This document shows positions 23,101 through 32,995 of a stretch of DNA of 44,344 nucleotides, in pieces. The DNA is from Bacillus piscicola (GTDB taxonomy: Bacteria > Bacillota > Bacilli > Bacillales > Marinococcaceae): contig NZ_JAJJJF010000017.1 in NCBI RefSeq assembly GCF_022458745.1, positions 1 through 44,344 of the forward strand, read 5' to 3'. The position numbers and the translations under genes are program-made. The notes beneath the pieces are model-generated. The model did not search any database. It was not told the origin of the DNA and saw only the letters and a list, made by a program, of their open reading frames with translations. The first letter of the stretch is position 1. Each line of letters starts with the position of its first letter.

Positions 23101-25240
23101 CCCGTTTCTTCTTGAGTTTTTGCATTAGACGTGAGGTTGATTTCTTCTGTGGTGAATTATCTATTTTTTCCTTTGTTTCAAAATCTATTATATCTACTTG
23201 CGTTTCATCCAGTTTTTCATCTAAATTAAACTTTTCATTTTCTCGATTTAACATTTTTTCTGCTTGTCGGTTTACCCGTATATCACGTAGCTTTTCAGAT
23301 TTGTTAATTGGCTGTGTTACAGATTGCTTTTTGTCTTCCATTGCCTGTTTAACAATTCCTTCAATCGCTAAATCCGCATTAATTGTGTTTTCTCTCTGTT
23401 TAACTTGTTCTTCGGCTTTCGCTTCCACTAAAAGATTCTGATAAAATTCAATTTCCTCTAGCGTATCCCTCTTATATTCCTTGCTGGTTTCCAATAGATA
23501 ACAAGTATCAAAATCCCGCCCATCGGCGTGTGGTATATAGATTTGATTCATTTCTCGGGGATCATACAAAACTTCAATACTTGTATTTTTAAGTCTCAAA
23601 TACCACTGTTCATTAAGAGCCTTTTCAGACCCATAGAATAAACCTTTAAATTTAAGTCCAGCCCGGGTAATTCGCGCTCTCCCTTTCGGTAACAAATTCA
23701 TTCTGAGTATGTTTTTATCAGTTACAGTTTGTAGACGTCCCTTTTTATTCGCAATACCCCAATTCCACAAATTAATCGGTGTTGCTATTAATCCACTTGT
23801 AATCATTCCTTTTTCAAGTGGATATTTTTCTATGATTTTCTGATTATGTTTCAACACTAAATGAATTACAACTTTGATGAATTCCTCCAGATTCAAACTG
23901 GCATCTAAACGATAGTCCCGATCCCCACGTTCCCGAAATTCCTTTTGGATAGCACCTGGAGTTTTTCGCTTAATTTTTCCATTAATTGTTCGGAATTGTC
24001 GTTCAATAATTCCTTTTAAATCCCCACGATATGCAGGTGTATTTTCAATTTTAATGTTGAAGTTATTAATAAGGTTATCTACCGAATACCCTTCGAATTC
24101 ACCCCGATCAGCAATAATAATTTCCGGTAAATGCCTTGCCGGCCATTGGCTTTCATCTATATTAATGTTGAATTGCTGACAGTATTCAACTTTATTAGCC
24201 ACCATATTATCTAAAGCCATCATCGCTCCAATCCATGACGGACCTTCCAGTCCAACGTAAATACCCGTAACCATCCGTGAATAGACGTCAATAACACCAT
24301 AAACAACAGGACGACCAATAACCAAAGATCTATCGAAAGAACTAACTAAAAAAATATCGGCAATCGTCGCATCTATTTGGAAACGAGTGCCAGGTCCATC
24401 TGTCTCCAGAGTGGAGTTACTTAATATTGGGCGATGTTTCAAATCAAATTCTTTGGCACTTATACGTAAAGTAATGTCTTGTTGCGGATCTTCGTATTTC
24501 TTAAACCAATAATAAAACTGATTGTAAGTAGGTATTCTCGAAGCATCCCACACTTTATATTTCAATATGTTATTTTCATGATATTGATCTGAATAAAATT
24601 CTCGAAGTAGATAATCATACGTTTCTGCTAAAGAAATCTGCTCTTTCTTTCTGTAGTATTTCTTAATAACATAAGCAAACTGTTTTTTTATATCTTCTGT
24701 AATATTAATTCCTTGCTGGCCATCATCTGATAGAGTATATTTTCTTGGTCTACCTACTTTCGATTCTGAAAGGTCTCTCTCTTTCCCCTTGCCGCCTGAA
24801 TACATATAGTCAGGTAAAAGCGCATTTTTATTTAAGCCACGTTGCCAGAAGCGAGAAAACGCACGTTTTACCTTTAATTTACTTATTCCTGACTTTGAAG
24901 CAATTTCTGCCAACGTTCCTTCTCTAGTTTTCTTTTCTAATAATCTTTCTTTCGATACATTCCATGCCTCTGAAATAACCTGCCAATCTTTATCACGTTT
25001 CTGTCGTTGCTTTTCCGTTAAATCACTATCTGAGTAGCTTTTTGCATAGGGATCTGGAATAGCCAATAAGACTTCGGATTGTACCTCGGCTTCAAGTGTG
25101 GCAAGATCTATTTTCTTTGGCATTGATGTATCTCCATGCAGATCCACATAATAAGCAATTGGATCGTTAATTTCTATCACTCGTAAACGATTCTTATCGT
25201 CCTTATTAATGAATTGATACACTTGATTGTAAAAAATCAT
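23075..25240 (-). CDS. tnsB: TnsB, DDE transposase
   Basis: This is a 721-residue protein. N-terminal helix-turn-helix domains (ASKSGISKLKVKRAFSRFWQ and others) bind the end repeats. The retroviral-integrase-like core holds the DDE triad as Asp290 (FQIDATIADIF), Asp378 (IIIADRGEFEG) and Glu413 (KGIIERQFRTIN). The spacings of 88 and 35 residues equal those of Tn7 TnsB. It performs 3'-end cleavage and strand transfer at the TGT...ACA termini. The ATG overlaps the tnsA stop (ATGA), and GGTGAAGG provides the ribosome binding site. The charged C-terminal tail is the expected TnsC-contact region. Confidence 0.95.
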   Translation of the reverse strand: MIFYNQVYQFINKDDKNRLRVIEINDPIAYYVDLHGDTSMPKKIDLATLEAEVQSEVLLAIPDPYAKSYSDSDLTEKQRQKRDKDWQVISEAWNVSKERLLEKKTREGTLAEIASKSGISKLKVKRAFSRFWQRGLNKNALLPDYMYSGGKGKERDLSESKVGRPRKYTLSDDGQQGINITEDIKKQFAYVIKKYYRKKEQISLAETYDYLLREFYSDQYHENNILKYKVWDASRIPTYNQFYYWFKKYEDPQQDITLRISAKEFDLKHRPILSNSTLETDGPGTRFQIDATIADIFLVSSFDRSLVIGRPVVYGVIDVYSRMVTGIYVGLEGPSWIGAMMALDNMVANKVEYCQQFNINIDESQWPARHLPEIIIADRGEFEGYSVDNLINNFNIKIENTPAYRGDLKGIIERQFRTINGKIKRKTPGAIQKEFRERGDRDYRLDASLNLEEFIKVVIHLVLKHNQKIIEKYPLEKGMITSGLIATPINLWNWGIANKKGRLQTVTDKNILRMNLLPKGRARITRAGLKFKGLFYGSEKALNEQWYLRLKNTSIEVLYDPREMNQIYIPHADGRDFDTCYLLETSKEYKRDTLEEIEFYQNLLVEAKAEEQVKQRENTINADLAIEGIVKQAMEDKKQSVTQPINKSEKLRDIRVNRQAEKMLNRENEKFNLDEKLDETQVDIIDFETKEKIDNSPQKKSTSRLMQKLKKKRDEEFGKNK

Positions 25241-26073
25241 ATCGCCTTCACCTTTTCCGAAAAGTCTTTTCTTACGGTTTTTATTGAAACAGTTTGATTA
25301 ACATCGAGTTCAACAGATAAATCTATTTCTATTGTTTTAGTAATGACAAGATGCTTGAATAGCGTAATCCCACTGCCTACTGATAACCCATAATTTTTTT
25401 CTAATTGACGTGCAACCTCTTTCACAGAAAATTCTTTCGATAATAGCTTACCTATTAGGTATACACTATAATCATCTAGTTCAGATTGCCCGATTTCTTG
25501 GAAACCATCAATATATCTCAAATCAGCATAACCATGAATGAATGCTATGTTTGTTGTCATAGTTTTGGAAATTTCGTTTTCTGTTACAATACCCCAGTTG
25601 ATTCCTTTACGCTCCCAATAAACACGCTCTATTTCAAATTTTTCTAGTACGCGTTCATCTGCCAAATCTTTTTTATACTTGATTGTTCGTGCTACATCGG
25701 TATTCTCCTGTCCTTTGGTTGTTACAACGAAATCAGTTGTCATTACAATATGTTCTTGTGTTTTAGGTTCTATAGGATGTTTAATACCTAACTCATCAGC
25801 AATTAATAAAGTCTCTTCAATCGGGAGAAGTGGATACTGTTCGCGGATATCAACAACTTCATCGGAATATTCCAGTAAATAAAAGTAATTTCGTTCCAAA
25901 TCAGAAAGGAAATCGTATTGTCTTGGAATTTTAATACCCTTTAAGCGAGTAGACCGTCCAAGAGAGGATACATCCTGAATATGTAGCCATGGTTTATAAT
26001 CTATTCCTAAACCTAGTCCACGGCCGCCTTTTTGCATCTTATCAACTGATTGTGAGCGCTTACGTTTAGCCAA
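25237..26073 (-). CDS. tnsA: TnsA endonuclease
   Basis: A TTG start at 26073 (MAKRKRSQSVDKMQKGGRGL) is chosen because AAGGGGG precedes it by eight bases; the GTG at 26094 would start inside that site. The protein then has 278 residues (Tn7 TnsA: 273). The catalytic set falls at Glu60 (SDLERNY), Asp114 (TTDFVVTT) and Lys132 (RTIKYKKD), against E63, D114 and K132 in Tn7. The C-terminal winged-helix part (KEVARQLEKNYGLSVGSG) is present. TnsA cuts the 5' ends, allowing cut-and-paste transposition with TnsB. It is the first gene of the tns operon, 127 bases after the Abi gene. Confidence 0.95.
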   Translation of the reverse strand: MAKRKRSQSVDKMQKGGRGLGLGIDYKPWLHIQDVSSLGRSTRLKGIKIPRQYDFLSDLERNYFYLLEYSDEVVDIREQYPLLPIEETLLIADELGIKHPIEPKTQEHIVMTTDFVVTTKGQENTDVARTIKYKKDLADERVLEKFEIERVYWERKGINWGIVTENEISKTMTTNIAFIHGYADLRYIDGFQEIGQSELDDYSVYLIGKLLSKEFSVKEVARQLEKNYGLSVGSGITLFKHLVITKTIEIDLSVELDVNQTVSIKTVRKDFSEKVKAI

Positions 26074-26200
26074 ATCATGTTCCCCCTTGTCCACTTTTTG
26101 ACGACAATTTGCATATGTACAACTTTCAAATCGGATAGCACTTTATAGTCATTTCATATTCTTCACTTTTTTCTTTATTAGCTGCCTTTCACTCAAATAA

Positions 26201-27025
26201 CTATAATTTTTCTTTTAACTTATTTAGTAAGAATTCGGAAATTAACCCCATGCTTTCTATTGCAGCCCTGGCTTCTGTATCAGTTATTGTGGGCAAAAAA
26301 GGCCGCCCGTGTCCCGTCCCCTGTTTATTTCGAAGATTATTTACAGAACATCCCAGTTCGTACATGCTATTTTCAAAACGAGACGTGACCTCGTTATCAC
26401 CTTTAGTTTTTGGGGTAGACAAACCCAAAAGATGAAAAGCAAGTCCCAATAGGGTTGGAAAATTACTTTGCTTATACTCGCCTAGCATCCTTGTTATAAC
26501 ATGTGCTGCAACAGCTTCTAATAAGTCTTTACTAGTTCCAGTTAACAATGCTGCATCCGATGCACCTTTTTTGGCGCGACGGGTATAACCCATTAAAGCT
26601 TCTTCCATTTCTAAATCAGTAAGGTTGTCCAATAAAATTGGGGTAACCATCCCATCACTTGATAATACAATTCCTTCAGCTTTTAACGAACTTCGAAGGT
26701 TCCGAATAGATTCGTGACCTACAAAATTCGGAGAATCTTCCCGAAATCCACCATGTCCCCTAATTAAAGAAAGAAGGGAACTAACAAAGGTTTCTCCATT
26801 TTCCTGATTGTATTCCAAAGCCCAGTTCAATACGGCGTTTACTCTTTTGGCTTTACCAACATTGGTATTTTGACCATTTAATTTCGGGTCCCCTTTATCC
26901 AATTTGTTACGAAGGATAATATTATCTAGGTCGGCATGACTAGGTTTACGAGTTACTACTAAGGCATCGTCTACTACTTGTGAAATCGCAACAGCAATTT
27001 CATCATTTAAAGGTAATTTCTTCAT
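26201..27025 (-). CDS. Abortive-infection family protein (Abi_C-type)
   Basis: This is a 274-residue soluble protein. The C-terminal part has the Abi_C signature around residues 226-242 (SVNNLRNKQGTGHGRP), with a His/Arg cluster thought to be functional. The middle part is helical (DLLEAVAAHVITRMLGEYKQ). Families with this C-terminus are linked to abortive infection against phage. The gene lies between the right end and tnsA, an unusual slot for cargo, and is transcribed in the same direction as the tns genes. GGAGGAAAG precedes the ATG. Any antiphage activity is inferred from family and location. No partner gene is adjacent except the tns operon. Confidence 0.8.
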   Translation of the reverse strand: MKKLPLNDEIAVAISQVVDDALVVTRKPSHADLDNIILRNKLDKGDPKLNGQNTNVGKAKRVNAVLNWALEYNQENGETFVSSLLSLIRGHGGFREDSPNFVGHESIRNLRSSLKAEGIVLSSDGMVTPILLDNLTDLEMEEALMGYTRRAKKGASDAALLTGTSKDLLEAVAAHVITRMLGEYKQSNFPTLLGLAFHLLGLSTPKTKGDNEVTSRFENSMYELGCSVNNLRNKQGTGHGRPFLPTITDTEARAAIESMGLISEFLLNKLKEKL

Positions 27026-27076
27026 GTACTTTCCTCCCCCCCTTGTTTAAAAACCACGATAATTTACCAAAATATA

Positions 27077-27116
27077 AAACACTCCCTTACGAACATACTA
27101 TCGTAAGGGAGTGTTT
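27077..27116. terminator. 16-bp hairpin terminator inside the right end
   Basis: AAACACTCCCTTACGA (27077-27092) and TCGTAAGGGAGTGTTT (27101-27116) form a perfect 16-bp stem with an 8-base loop and A/T runs on both sides. It can stop glmS read-through from the right and any rightward transcript from the left. It probably replaces the glmS terminator displaced by the insertion. Confidence 0.8.
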
Positions 27117-27202
27117 TTATCAAACTTTATTATAAATTATCGATCTTTATTTCAAATGATCAATCTTTATTATAAATTATCAAACTTTATTTCAAAGCCA
27201 CA
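27117..27202 (-). mobile_element. Right end of Tn7-like transposon with four contiguous TnsB-type sites
   Basis: Read from 27202 leftward it begins TGTGGCTTTGAAATAAAGTT, matching the left end in 17 of 20 bases. Four sites of about 20 bp abut at 27178-27202, 27158-27179, 27138-27158 and 27118-27139, alternating TTTGAAATAAAG and TTTATAATAAAG cores. Tn7 also has four packed sites at its glmS-proximal right end. Confidence 0.9.
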
Positions 27203-27227
27203 ATTTTATAAACATTGTAACTTTACC
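27203..27227. other. attTn7 spacer between right end and glmS stop
   Basis: Exactly 25 bases separate the transposon terminus from the glmS stop codon, the same spacing as Tn7 in E. coli. The first five (ATTTT) are the right copy of the target duplication. Confidence 0.85.
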
Positions 27228-29030
27228 TTATTCGACCGTGACACTCTTGGCAAGGTTTCTTGGTTTGTCAACATCGCATCCTCTGTGCATGGCTGCGTAA
27301 TATGCAATTAGCTGCAGGGGAAGTGCGGTGATAAGTGGTGTGAGAAGGCGATGTACCGTTGGGAGAACGATCTGGTCTCCTTCTTCTCGTGTTTCCTCTG
27401 TGCTAATAAAGCAGGCATTCGCACCACGAGCCATTACTTCCTGTGCATTACTGCGGGTGTTCCTATTAACGTGGGGCTGGGTTGTGACCGCCACGACCGG
27501 CGTACCTTCCTCGATCAAAGCGATGGTTCCGTGTTTGAGTTCCCCACCTGCGAAACCTTCCGCTTGAACATAGGAGATTTCTTTTAGCTTTAAGGCTCCT
27601 TCTAAAACAACATGGTAATCAAGGGAGCGCCCGATAAAGAAACAGTTCCGTGTATCCGCCATGTAATCACGTGCTACTTGTTCCATGATATCTTTTTGGT
27701 CGCATATGGTATCCATCACGCTGGCGACAAGTCCCAGTTCCTTCATAGCATCAAAATCGCTGTTCATCCCTTGGGCATGGGCACAGTCCATCGCAAGGAT
27801 GGCTAACACGGACATTTGCGCGGTGTACGCTTTGGTGGATGCGACCGCGATCTCAGGGCCCGCGTGCGTGTGCAACGTAAAGTCTGCTTCTCTTGACAGC
27901 GTCGAGCCTGGAACATTTGTAACGGTAAGTGTTCGATACCCCTGTTTTTTAACACGGACTAACACACCACGGCAGTCTGCTGTTTCACCACTTTGCGAAA
28001 TGAATACGAACAGTGGATTCTCGGATAACATCGGTTCGTCATAAAGAAATTCACTGGCAATGTGAACTTCTGTCGGCTTTTTCGCGACCTTCTCCAGCAA
28101 TTCTTTCCCAATAAGACCAGCGTGGTAACTCGTTCCAGCCGCCATAATGTAGATTCGGTCCGTTTCCTCTAGAGCCGTACGGATATCTTTCTCTAGTTTG
28201 ATATTCCCATCTTTATTTTGGTATTCCTGGATAATGTTCCGAATAACGGCTGGTTGTTCATCAATTTCTTTTAGCATGAAATGACTGTAGGTTCCTTTTT
28301 CCGTATCAGCTTCATCAATTTCTGCCTGAAATGACTCGCGGTGAACGAGAGTGCCATCTAGTTTTTTTAGTTGCACATCATCATTCGTAACTACCGCTGC
28401 TTCCTCATCATGTATCTCAATAAACTCTTTTGTCACCGTAAGCATCGCCATCGTATCGGACGCGACGACATTCTCACCTGAACCAGTGCCTATTAGCAGC
28501 GGACTCTTATTTTTACCAGCATAAATGGCATCTGCGTTTTCATTATCCATAAGCACAATGGCGTAAGAGCCGTGCAGAAGGGAAAGAGTCTGTCGAAAAG
28601 CTTCATCGGTGCTTTTCCCTTTCTCGGAAAAGTATTCAACGAGCTGCACGATAACCTCGGAGTCCGTATCACTTGCAAAATGTTTATCAGGCAAGTAATC
28701 ACGCTTTAACTGTTGATAATTGTCTACTACCCCATTATGGACAAGAGTGAACCGCTTATTTTGGCTTTGGTGGGGGTGGGCATTTGCTTTGCTCGGTTTC
28801 CCGTGGGTGGCCCAACGTGTGTGACCAATACCTGTCATTCCTGAGACATCCCCGTTGATTGCTTCTTTTAAGGAAGCGATGCGTCCTTTTTCTTTATATA
28901 GTTTTGCACCGTTTTTAGTTGCCAGCGCAATACCTGCTGAGTCATAACCACGATACTCCAATACTTCCAGACCTTTTATTAACGTATCTTTTGCTTGTTT
29001 GTGTCCAATATATCCTACAATCCCACACAT
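27228..29030 (-). CDS. glmS: Glutamine-fructose-6-phosphate aminotransferase (isomerising)
   Basis: This 600-residue enzyme makes glucosamine-6-phosphate from fructose-6-phosphate and glutamine, the first step to UDP-GlcNAc. The start at 29030 exposes the catalytic Cys2 (MCGIVGYIG); the in-frame extension upstream is noncoding leader. The N-terminal glutaminase domain ([19 protein letters not shown]) is followed by two SIS sugar-isomerase domains ([27 protein letters not shown]). It ends [13 protein letters not shown], the peptide encoded by the TnsD recognition site, which explains the insertion next door. Expression is controlled by a ribozyme at about 29125-29272. GAGGAGG lies 12 bases upstream. 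Confidence 0.98.
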   Translation of the reverse strand: MCGIVGYIGHKQAKDTLIKGLEVLEYRGYDSAGIALATKNGAKLYKEKGRIASLKEAINGDVSGMTGIGHTRWATHGKPSKANAHPHQSQNKRFTLVHNGVVDNYQQLKRDYLPDKHFASDTDSEVIVQLVEYFSEKGKSTDEAFRQTLSLLHGSYAIVLMDNENADAIYAGKNKSPLLIGTGSGENVVASDTMAMLTVTKEFIEIHDEEAAVVTNDDVQLKKLDGTLVHRESFQAEIDEADTEKGTYSHFMLKEIDEQPAVIRNIIQEYQNKDGNIKLEKDIRTALEETDRIYIMAAGTSYHAGLIGKELLEKVAKKPTEVHIASEFLYDEPMLSENPLFVFISQSGETADCRGVLVRVKKQGYRTLTVTNVPGSTLSREADFTLHTHAGPEIAVASTKAYTAQMSVLAILAMDCAHAQGMNSDFDAMKELGLVASVMDTICDQKDIMEQVARDYMADTRNCFFIGRSLDYHVVLEGALKLKEISYVQAEGFAGGELKHGTIALIEEGTPVVAVTTQPHVNRNTRSNAQEVMARGANACFISTEETREEGDQIVLPTVHRLLTPLITALPLQLIAYYAAMHRGCDVDKPRNLAKSVTVE

Positions 29031-29049
29031 CGTAATGACCGACCTCCTC

Positions 29050-29090
29050 AAAAAAAGGGGGGCAGGCATGCCGCGGGACATGCCTGCCCC
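29050..29090 (-). terminator. Intrinsic terminator-like hairpin in the glmS leader
   Basis: On the minus strand GGGGCAGGCATG and CATGCCTGCCCC form a 12-bp G+C-rich stem (29059-29070 with 29079-29090). It is followed by seven T residues (29050-29056), directly before the glmS ribosome binding site and after the ribozyme. Read as a terminator it would lower expression independently of cleavage. Confidence 0.75.
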
Positions 29091-29124
29091 GCCTTTATTT
29101 TCTGTTTAAAGGTCATCATCCTGC

Positions 29125-29272
29125 CTTTGTTAACAGAGTCGCCTCTGTCGTTTCAGTCAGGATTTACGGCCGTGACACAGCGACCGGGAGGCATCCGCCG
29201 ATTCTTTTCGATAAACCTCCTCCTCGTCAACTGCTCTCCAATGTCGTTCTTCGGAGCAGTCCTGGCGCTTTT
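29125..29272 (-). ncRNA. glmS ribozyme riboswitch
   Basis: The leader on the minus strand contains the ribozyme landmarks in order. AGCGCC comes at 29264-29269 (cleavage expected between A29269 and G29268). Then come the P2 strands (GGACTGCTCC and GGAGAGCAGT), TTGACGAGGAGG, TTATCGA and TCGGCGGATGCCTCCCGGTC. The P4 region (AGAGGCGACTCT) follows. Glucosamine-6-phosphate acts as cofactor for self-cleavage and exposes the mRNA to decay. End points are approximate. Confidence 0.92.
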
Positions 29273-29321
29273 CTTTATGAAATTGTACGGTCCTCCTTAT
29301 CTTTCCGTTTAGAATGGATTT

Positions 29322-29350
29322 ATCTTACTACAAACCGCTGTGTTCCTCAA
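29322..29350 (-). promoter_or_regulatory. Likely glmS promoter
   Basis: TTGAGG (29345-29350) and TAAGAT (29322-29327) on the minus strand are separated by 17 bases, about 50 bases upstream of the ribozyme core. Confidence 0.55.
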
Positions 29351-29413
29351 TCTTTTTTTCATCACGTGGCTTTCCCTTTTCTTTTTGGAGATAAACCTGT
29401 GATAACAGCATAC

Positions 29414-29446
29414 GCGCAGCCTCCAAAAAAGTGAGGACTGCGCGCT
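29414..29446 (-). terminator. Hairpin after glmM
   Basis: CGCGCAG-T-CCTC pairs with GAGG-CTGCGCG around ACTTTTTTG, 7-8 bases after the glmM stop. There is no T run after the stem, so termination may be partial and the cdaA operon may read into glmS. Confidence 0.5.
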
Positions 29447-29452
29447 TTTCTT

Positions 29453-30805
29453 CTAGCCTTCTTCTTGTTGACCCATATGCTTCTCTACGACTTTCGCAAT
29501 TTCCTGTACGTATTTGTCACAGAGTTCTTCTGTCTCCGCTTCTGCCATTACACGAACAAGCGGTTCTGTACCGGAAGGGCGGACAAGAATTCTGCCGTTT
29601 CCACCCATTTCTTTTTCAACTCTCTCGATTGCTTCGTTGATAGCCGGATGGGTATGAACGTCGTGCTTGTTGATAACACGGACATTCACTAATTTTTGAG
29701 GAAACTTCTCCATTTCACCTGCAAGCTCAGAAAGCGGCTTTCCAGACACTTTCATAATGTCTACTAATTGTAGTGCGGTCAGAAGCCCATCTCCTGTCTT
29801 GACGTGATCCAGGAAGATGATGTGCCCGGATTGTTCACCACCGAGCGTGTAGCCACCGCTTCTCATTTCTTCCATCACGTAACGGTCACCTACAGCCGTT
29901 TTTTTCGTCTCAATGCCGATTTTCTCAAGGGCTTTGTATAAGCCGAGATTGCTCATGACAGTGGTGACAACTGTGTTGTAGGCAAGCATTGCTTCTTCTT
30001 TTAAATACTTTGCACAGATGTACATGATCTTGTCACCGTCTACGATCTGACCCTTTTCATCCACAGCAATCAAGCGGTCGGCATCCCCGTCAAATGCTAA
30101 GCCGACATCCGCTTCTTTTTCTTTTACGAATGCTGCAAGAGTCTCTGGATGTGTAGAACCAACCCCATCGTTTATATTAATACCATCGGGATTGTTCCCA
30201 ATGGTCGAAATATCCGCATCGAGATCAGCAAATAAGTGTGGAGCTAAAGATGAGGCAGCTCCATTAGCGCAGTCTAAAGCAATATGCAGCCCGGCGAAAT
30301 CTTCACTAACTGTCTGCTTCAAAAATTGCAAGTACTTCTGGCCGCCCTCGAAATAATCGTTTACCACGCCAAGGCTGCTGCCAATCGGTCGTGGCATCGT
30401 ATCCTCTCCGTCCAGCAAAGTTTCGATCTCCTGTTCTTGTTCTTCAGACAGCTTAAAGCCATCCGCTCCAAAAAATTTAATGCCGTTATCAGCGACTGGG
30501 TTATGAGAGGCTGAAATCATGATCCCAGCTTGAGCGCTGACTGCCTTAGCTAAATATGCTACCCCGGGTGTTGAGATCACTCCGAGACGCATAACTTCAA
30601 CGCCAATGGAGAGCAGTCCCGCAACAAGTGCTCCTTCAAGCATAGCTCCTGATATCCGCGTATCACGGCCGATAAGAACTTTAGCGTGTTCTGCTTCTTT
30701 TGTAAGAACATACCCACCGGCACGGCCAAGGCGAAATGCAAGCTCCGGTGTAAGCTCTGTGTTAGCTACACCACGTACCCCGTCCGTTCCAAAATACTTA
30801 CCCAT
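29453..30805 (-). CDS. glmM: Phosphoglucosamine mutase
   Basis: This 450-residue enzyme converts glucosamine-6-phosphate to glucosamine-1-phosphate. The start at 30805 ([17 protein letters not shown]) follows AAAGGAGAGA; the longer frame is spurious. The phosphorylated Ser is in [17 protein letters not shown]. The metal loop is [12 protein letters not shown], the sugar loop is [10 protein letters not shown] and the phosphate-binding loop is [12 protein letters not shown]. It is the third gene of the cdaA-ybbR-glmM operon. GlmM binds and restrains CdaA in Firmicutes, linking wall precursor flux and c-di-AMP. Confidence 0.97.
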   Translation of the reverse strand: MGKYFGTDGVRGVANTELTPELAFRLGRAGGYVLTKEAEHAKVLIGRDTRISGAMLEGALVAGLLSIGVEVMRLGVISTPGVAYLAKAVSAQAGIMISASHNPVADNGIKFFGADGFKLSEEQEQEIETLLDGEDTMPRPIGSSLGVVNDYFEGGQKYLQFLKQTVSEDFAGLHIALDCANGAASSLAPHLFADLDADISTIGNNPDGININDGVGSTHPETLAAFVKEKEADVGLAFDGDADRLIAVDEKGQIVDGDKIMYICAKYLKEEAMLAYNTVVTTVMSNLGLYKALEKIGIETKKTAVGDRYVMEEMRSGGYTLGGEQSGHIIFLDHVKTGDGLLTALQLVDIMKVSGKPLSELAGEMEKFPQKLVNVRVINKHDVHTHPAINEAIERVEKEMGGNGRILVRPSGTEPLVRVMAEAETEELCDKYVQEIAKVVEKHMGQQEEG

Positions 30806-30900
30806 ACACACCATCTCTCCTTTAAAGACAAGCGTAAGCGCCCCCCGGACAGCCTTGGCCAGCTGACTGAGGTTCAGCCCGGTAATCCTTCTCATTCCAT

Positions 30901-32181
30901 TCAGCTTTCCTGATTTTCTGGATTTTCTGCAACTGACTGCTCTTCCGTCGCCCATTCAAGTTCAATTTCTTTGATGTCAGATTCCAACTTAATTTCTGGC
31001 GGCCCTGTAAGAGTGACAGGGATCGAGCTACTATCTTCACTATCAGCTTCTTCCCGTTTTTCCCAATCTGCAATTAATGAGACACTGTCTTTTTCTATGT
31101 TTTCCAAAAGAGCGGATGAACCGGATACGGAAACATCCGCCATTCCTTGTTCTGGTCTTTTAATCGTAAACGAATAATCTTCCGGGAAGTTCTCTATCGT
31201 AATTGGTACATCTTTTAAGACTGTCTTTTTTCGTTTGCCTACCTTAATCTCTACCTTGACCTTCTCTGGTTTAACCTTGGCGGCACCATCTGGAGGAACA
31301 AGTTTTATCTCAACTGTACCGCTCTTTTTTATTTTCGATAAATCCAGCACAGCTTCAATGGTGTTGATATCCTTAATCTTATCCAAAGGCCCAAAAATAG
31401 TTACCTCTCCCTGCATCAAGTCTAATGATTCAATGCTCAAGTCATCCGGCATGCTGCCTTCTCGTAATAAATTTATGGAAACTTCTTTAAAGGGCTCTGT
31501 AACCGGTACTTCAACTGACACTTTGTCAGGCTCAATCGGTACGTCTAGTTCATTGCCTTGTGCATCATATGCAATGACTTTAGAATTCGTCTCGATCCTC
31601 CCGTCAGCCCCGGCAACGTCGACATAGGTCCTCACCGTATCAATCCGATCATGCATCGCCTGAGAAGCTTTTATATCTACTTTTTCCGGCGTAACTTTTG
31701 GTCCGCCGAACGTATACCCTTCTTCTGCTTCTTGTTCATTTGTTAATTCAGCTTTCACCGGATAAGATACTGTTTTCAACGATTGAATATCAACCGTCGT
31801 AAAACGCGGCGTAAGGGCTACTTTTAAATCAGCCGGAAAGTCACGATGCTGAATCTGCACACTATGTTCGCCTTCTCCAAGTCCTTCAAGATCAACGTAT
31901 ATTTCGTAGGCAGGTCTTGACAATTGAAATAACATTATAGATGTCTGAGGACCTGTTAACTTAACATCTACCATTAAATCCATACTGGCCACTTCATACT
32001 TTTCCTCATCGTAATAAGCCTTAACCTCGACATCGTTAATCGTATACGTACTCTGGTCATTGCTCGGGAGCATGCTAGGCTGATTGCTGACGTTGTTCAT
32101 GTTCACCATCATATAAAGCATAATCGCAATTATCAAAGAGACAAATTTAACAAACCAGTGATTGTTAAACAATCTATCCAT
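30901..32181 (-). CDS. ybbR: YbbR-domain regulator of CdaA
   Basis: This 426-residue protein starts at [20 protein letters not shown] (32181); the frame upstream overlaps cdaA. One transmembrane helix (residues 11-28) is followed by four YbbR repeats of about 80 residues outside the membrane (for example [26 protein letters not shown]-like strands, [15 protein letters not shown]). The end is very acidic. YbbR/CdaR binds and modulates the cyclase CdaA. Its start overlaps cdaA by 8 bases. B. subtilis YbbR has about 480 residues, so this is a slightly shorter form. Confidence 0.93.
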   Translation of the reverse strand: MDRLFNNHWFVKFVSLIIAIMLYMMVNMNNVSNQPSMLPSNDQSTYTINDVEVKAYYDEEKYEVASMDLMVDVKLTGPQTSIMLFQLSRPAYEIYVDLEGLGEGEHSVQIQHRDFPADLKVALTPRFTTVDIQSLKTVSYPVKAELTNEQEAEEGYTFGGPKVTPEKVDIKASQAMHDRIDTVRTYVDVAGADGRIETNSKVIAYDAQGNELDVPIEPDKVSVEVPVTEPFKEVSINLLREGSMPDDLSIESLDLMQGEVTIFGPLDKIKDINTIEAVLDLSKIKKSGTVEIKLVPPDGAAKVKPEKVKVEIKVGKRKKTVLKDVPITIENFPEDYSFTIKRPEQGMADVSVSGSSALLENIEKDSVSLIADWEKREEADSEDSSSIPVTLTGPPEIKLESDIKEIELEWATEEQSVAENPENQES

Positions 32182-32995
32182 TTTTGCCACCCCCCCATTG
32201 CCATAAGCCGGAGGTGTTTTTGACATTCGTGATTAATTCCCGCTCTAACATCGCGCGAAGCCTTTCTTCATCAAGGTCCCTATGTAAATCGCCATTTTTC
32301 GTAACCGAGATACTCCCAGTTTCCTCGGAAACGACGATTGTCAAACTATCCGTCACCTCACTGATGCCAAGAGCAGCTCGATGTCTTGTGCCAAGTTCTT
32401 TGGAGATAAACGGGTTTTCCGACAATGGCAAGTAACATGCAGCAGCGACGATTTCATTTTCTCTCATAATAAGGGCACCGTCGTGCAGCGGGGTATTCGG
32501 GATAAATGTATTGATTAACAGTTCAGATGTGATATCCGCATGCATCGGGATACCTGTCTCCACATAATCATTCATCCCCGTTTCATTTTCTATCGAAATT
32601 AAGGCACCAATACGTCGTTTCGCCATATACTTGACTGATTTCATGATTGCTTCAATCGTATTTAGAACATTCTCTTCTTCCGGAGTTGCGGACCGGCCAA
32701 ATAGTCTGCCGCGCCCTAATTGTTCGAGGGCGCGTCTCAACTCCGGCTGGAAGATGATAATAATAGCCAGAAGTCCGTATGTGACAGCTTGGGACATAAT
32801 CCATTGCAGCGTCCGCAGCCCGAAAAAGCTGCTCAAAAACCAGACAAGAAGAATAACCGTAATTCCTTTTAAGAGCTGTACTGCACGAGTCCCTCTTATG
32901 ACTGTGATAAGTTTATATATAACATACGCTACTAGCGCAATATCCACCACTATGCCTAATATATTTAAAAAATCTAAGTCCGCTCCGGAAAACAT
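32174..32995 (-). CDS. cdaA: Diadenylate cyclase CdaA
   Basis: This 273-residue enzyme makes c-di-AMP from two ATP. The start at 32995 (MFSGADLDFLNILGIVVDIA) follows GGAGGAAGAG. Three transmembrane helices lie at about residues 10-30, 40-58 and 65-85. The DAC domain has the DGA motif (PNTPLHDGALI, 172-174) and the RHR motif (GTRHRAALG, 204-206), both needed for ATP binding and catalysis. It is the first gene of the cdaA-ybbR-glmM operon and is the housekeeping cyclase of Bacillaceae for potassium and wall homeostasis. Confidence 0.97.
   Translation of the reverse strand: MFSGADLDFLNILGIVVDIALVAYVIYKLITVIRGTRAVQLLKGITVILLVWFLSSFFGLRTLQWIMSQAVTYGLLAIIIIFQPELRRALEQLGRGRLFGRSATPEEENVLNTIEAIMKSVKYMAKRRIGALISIENETGMNDYVETGIPMHADITSELLINTFIPNTPLHDGALIMRENEIVAAACYLPLSENPFISKELGTRHRAALGISEVTDSLTIVVSEETGSISVTKNGDLHRDLDEERLRAMLERELITNVKNTSGLWQWGGGKNG

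Noticed and set aside
1-27202. CRISPR array or CRISPR-associated targeting in the Tn7-like element
   Set aside because: No repeat-spacer array and no cas gene were found; a TnsD with Tn7-type zinc ligands and insertion at glmS explain targeting.
14-27207. Perfect 5-bp target duplication
   Set aside because: The left five bases are TTTTT and the right five ATTTT; only an approximate or one-base-shifted duplication can be claimed.
30822-31073. Frame between glmM and ybbR
   Set aside because: It is out of frame with and largely inside ybbR, and lacks a ribosome binding site.
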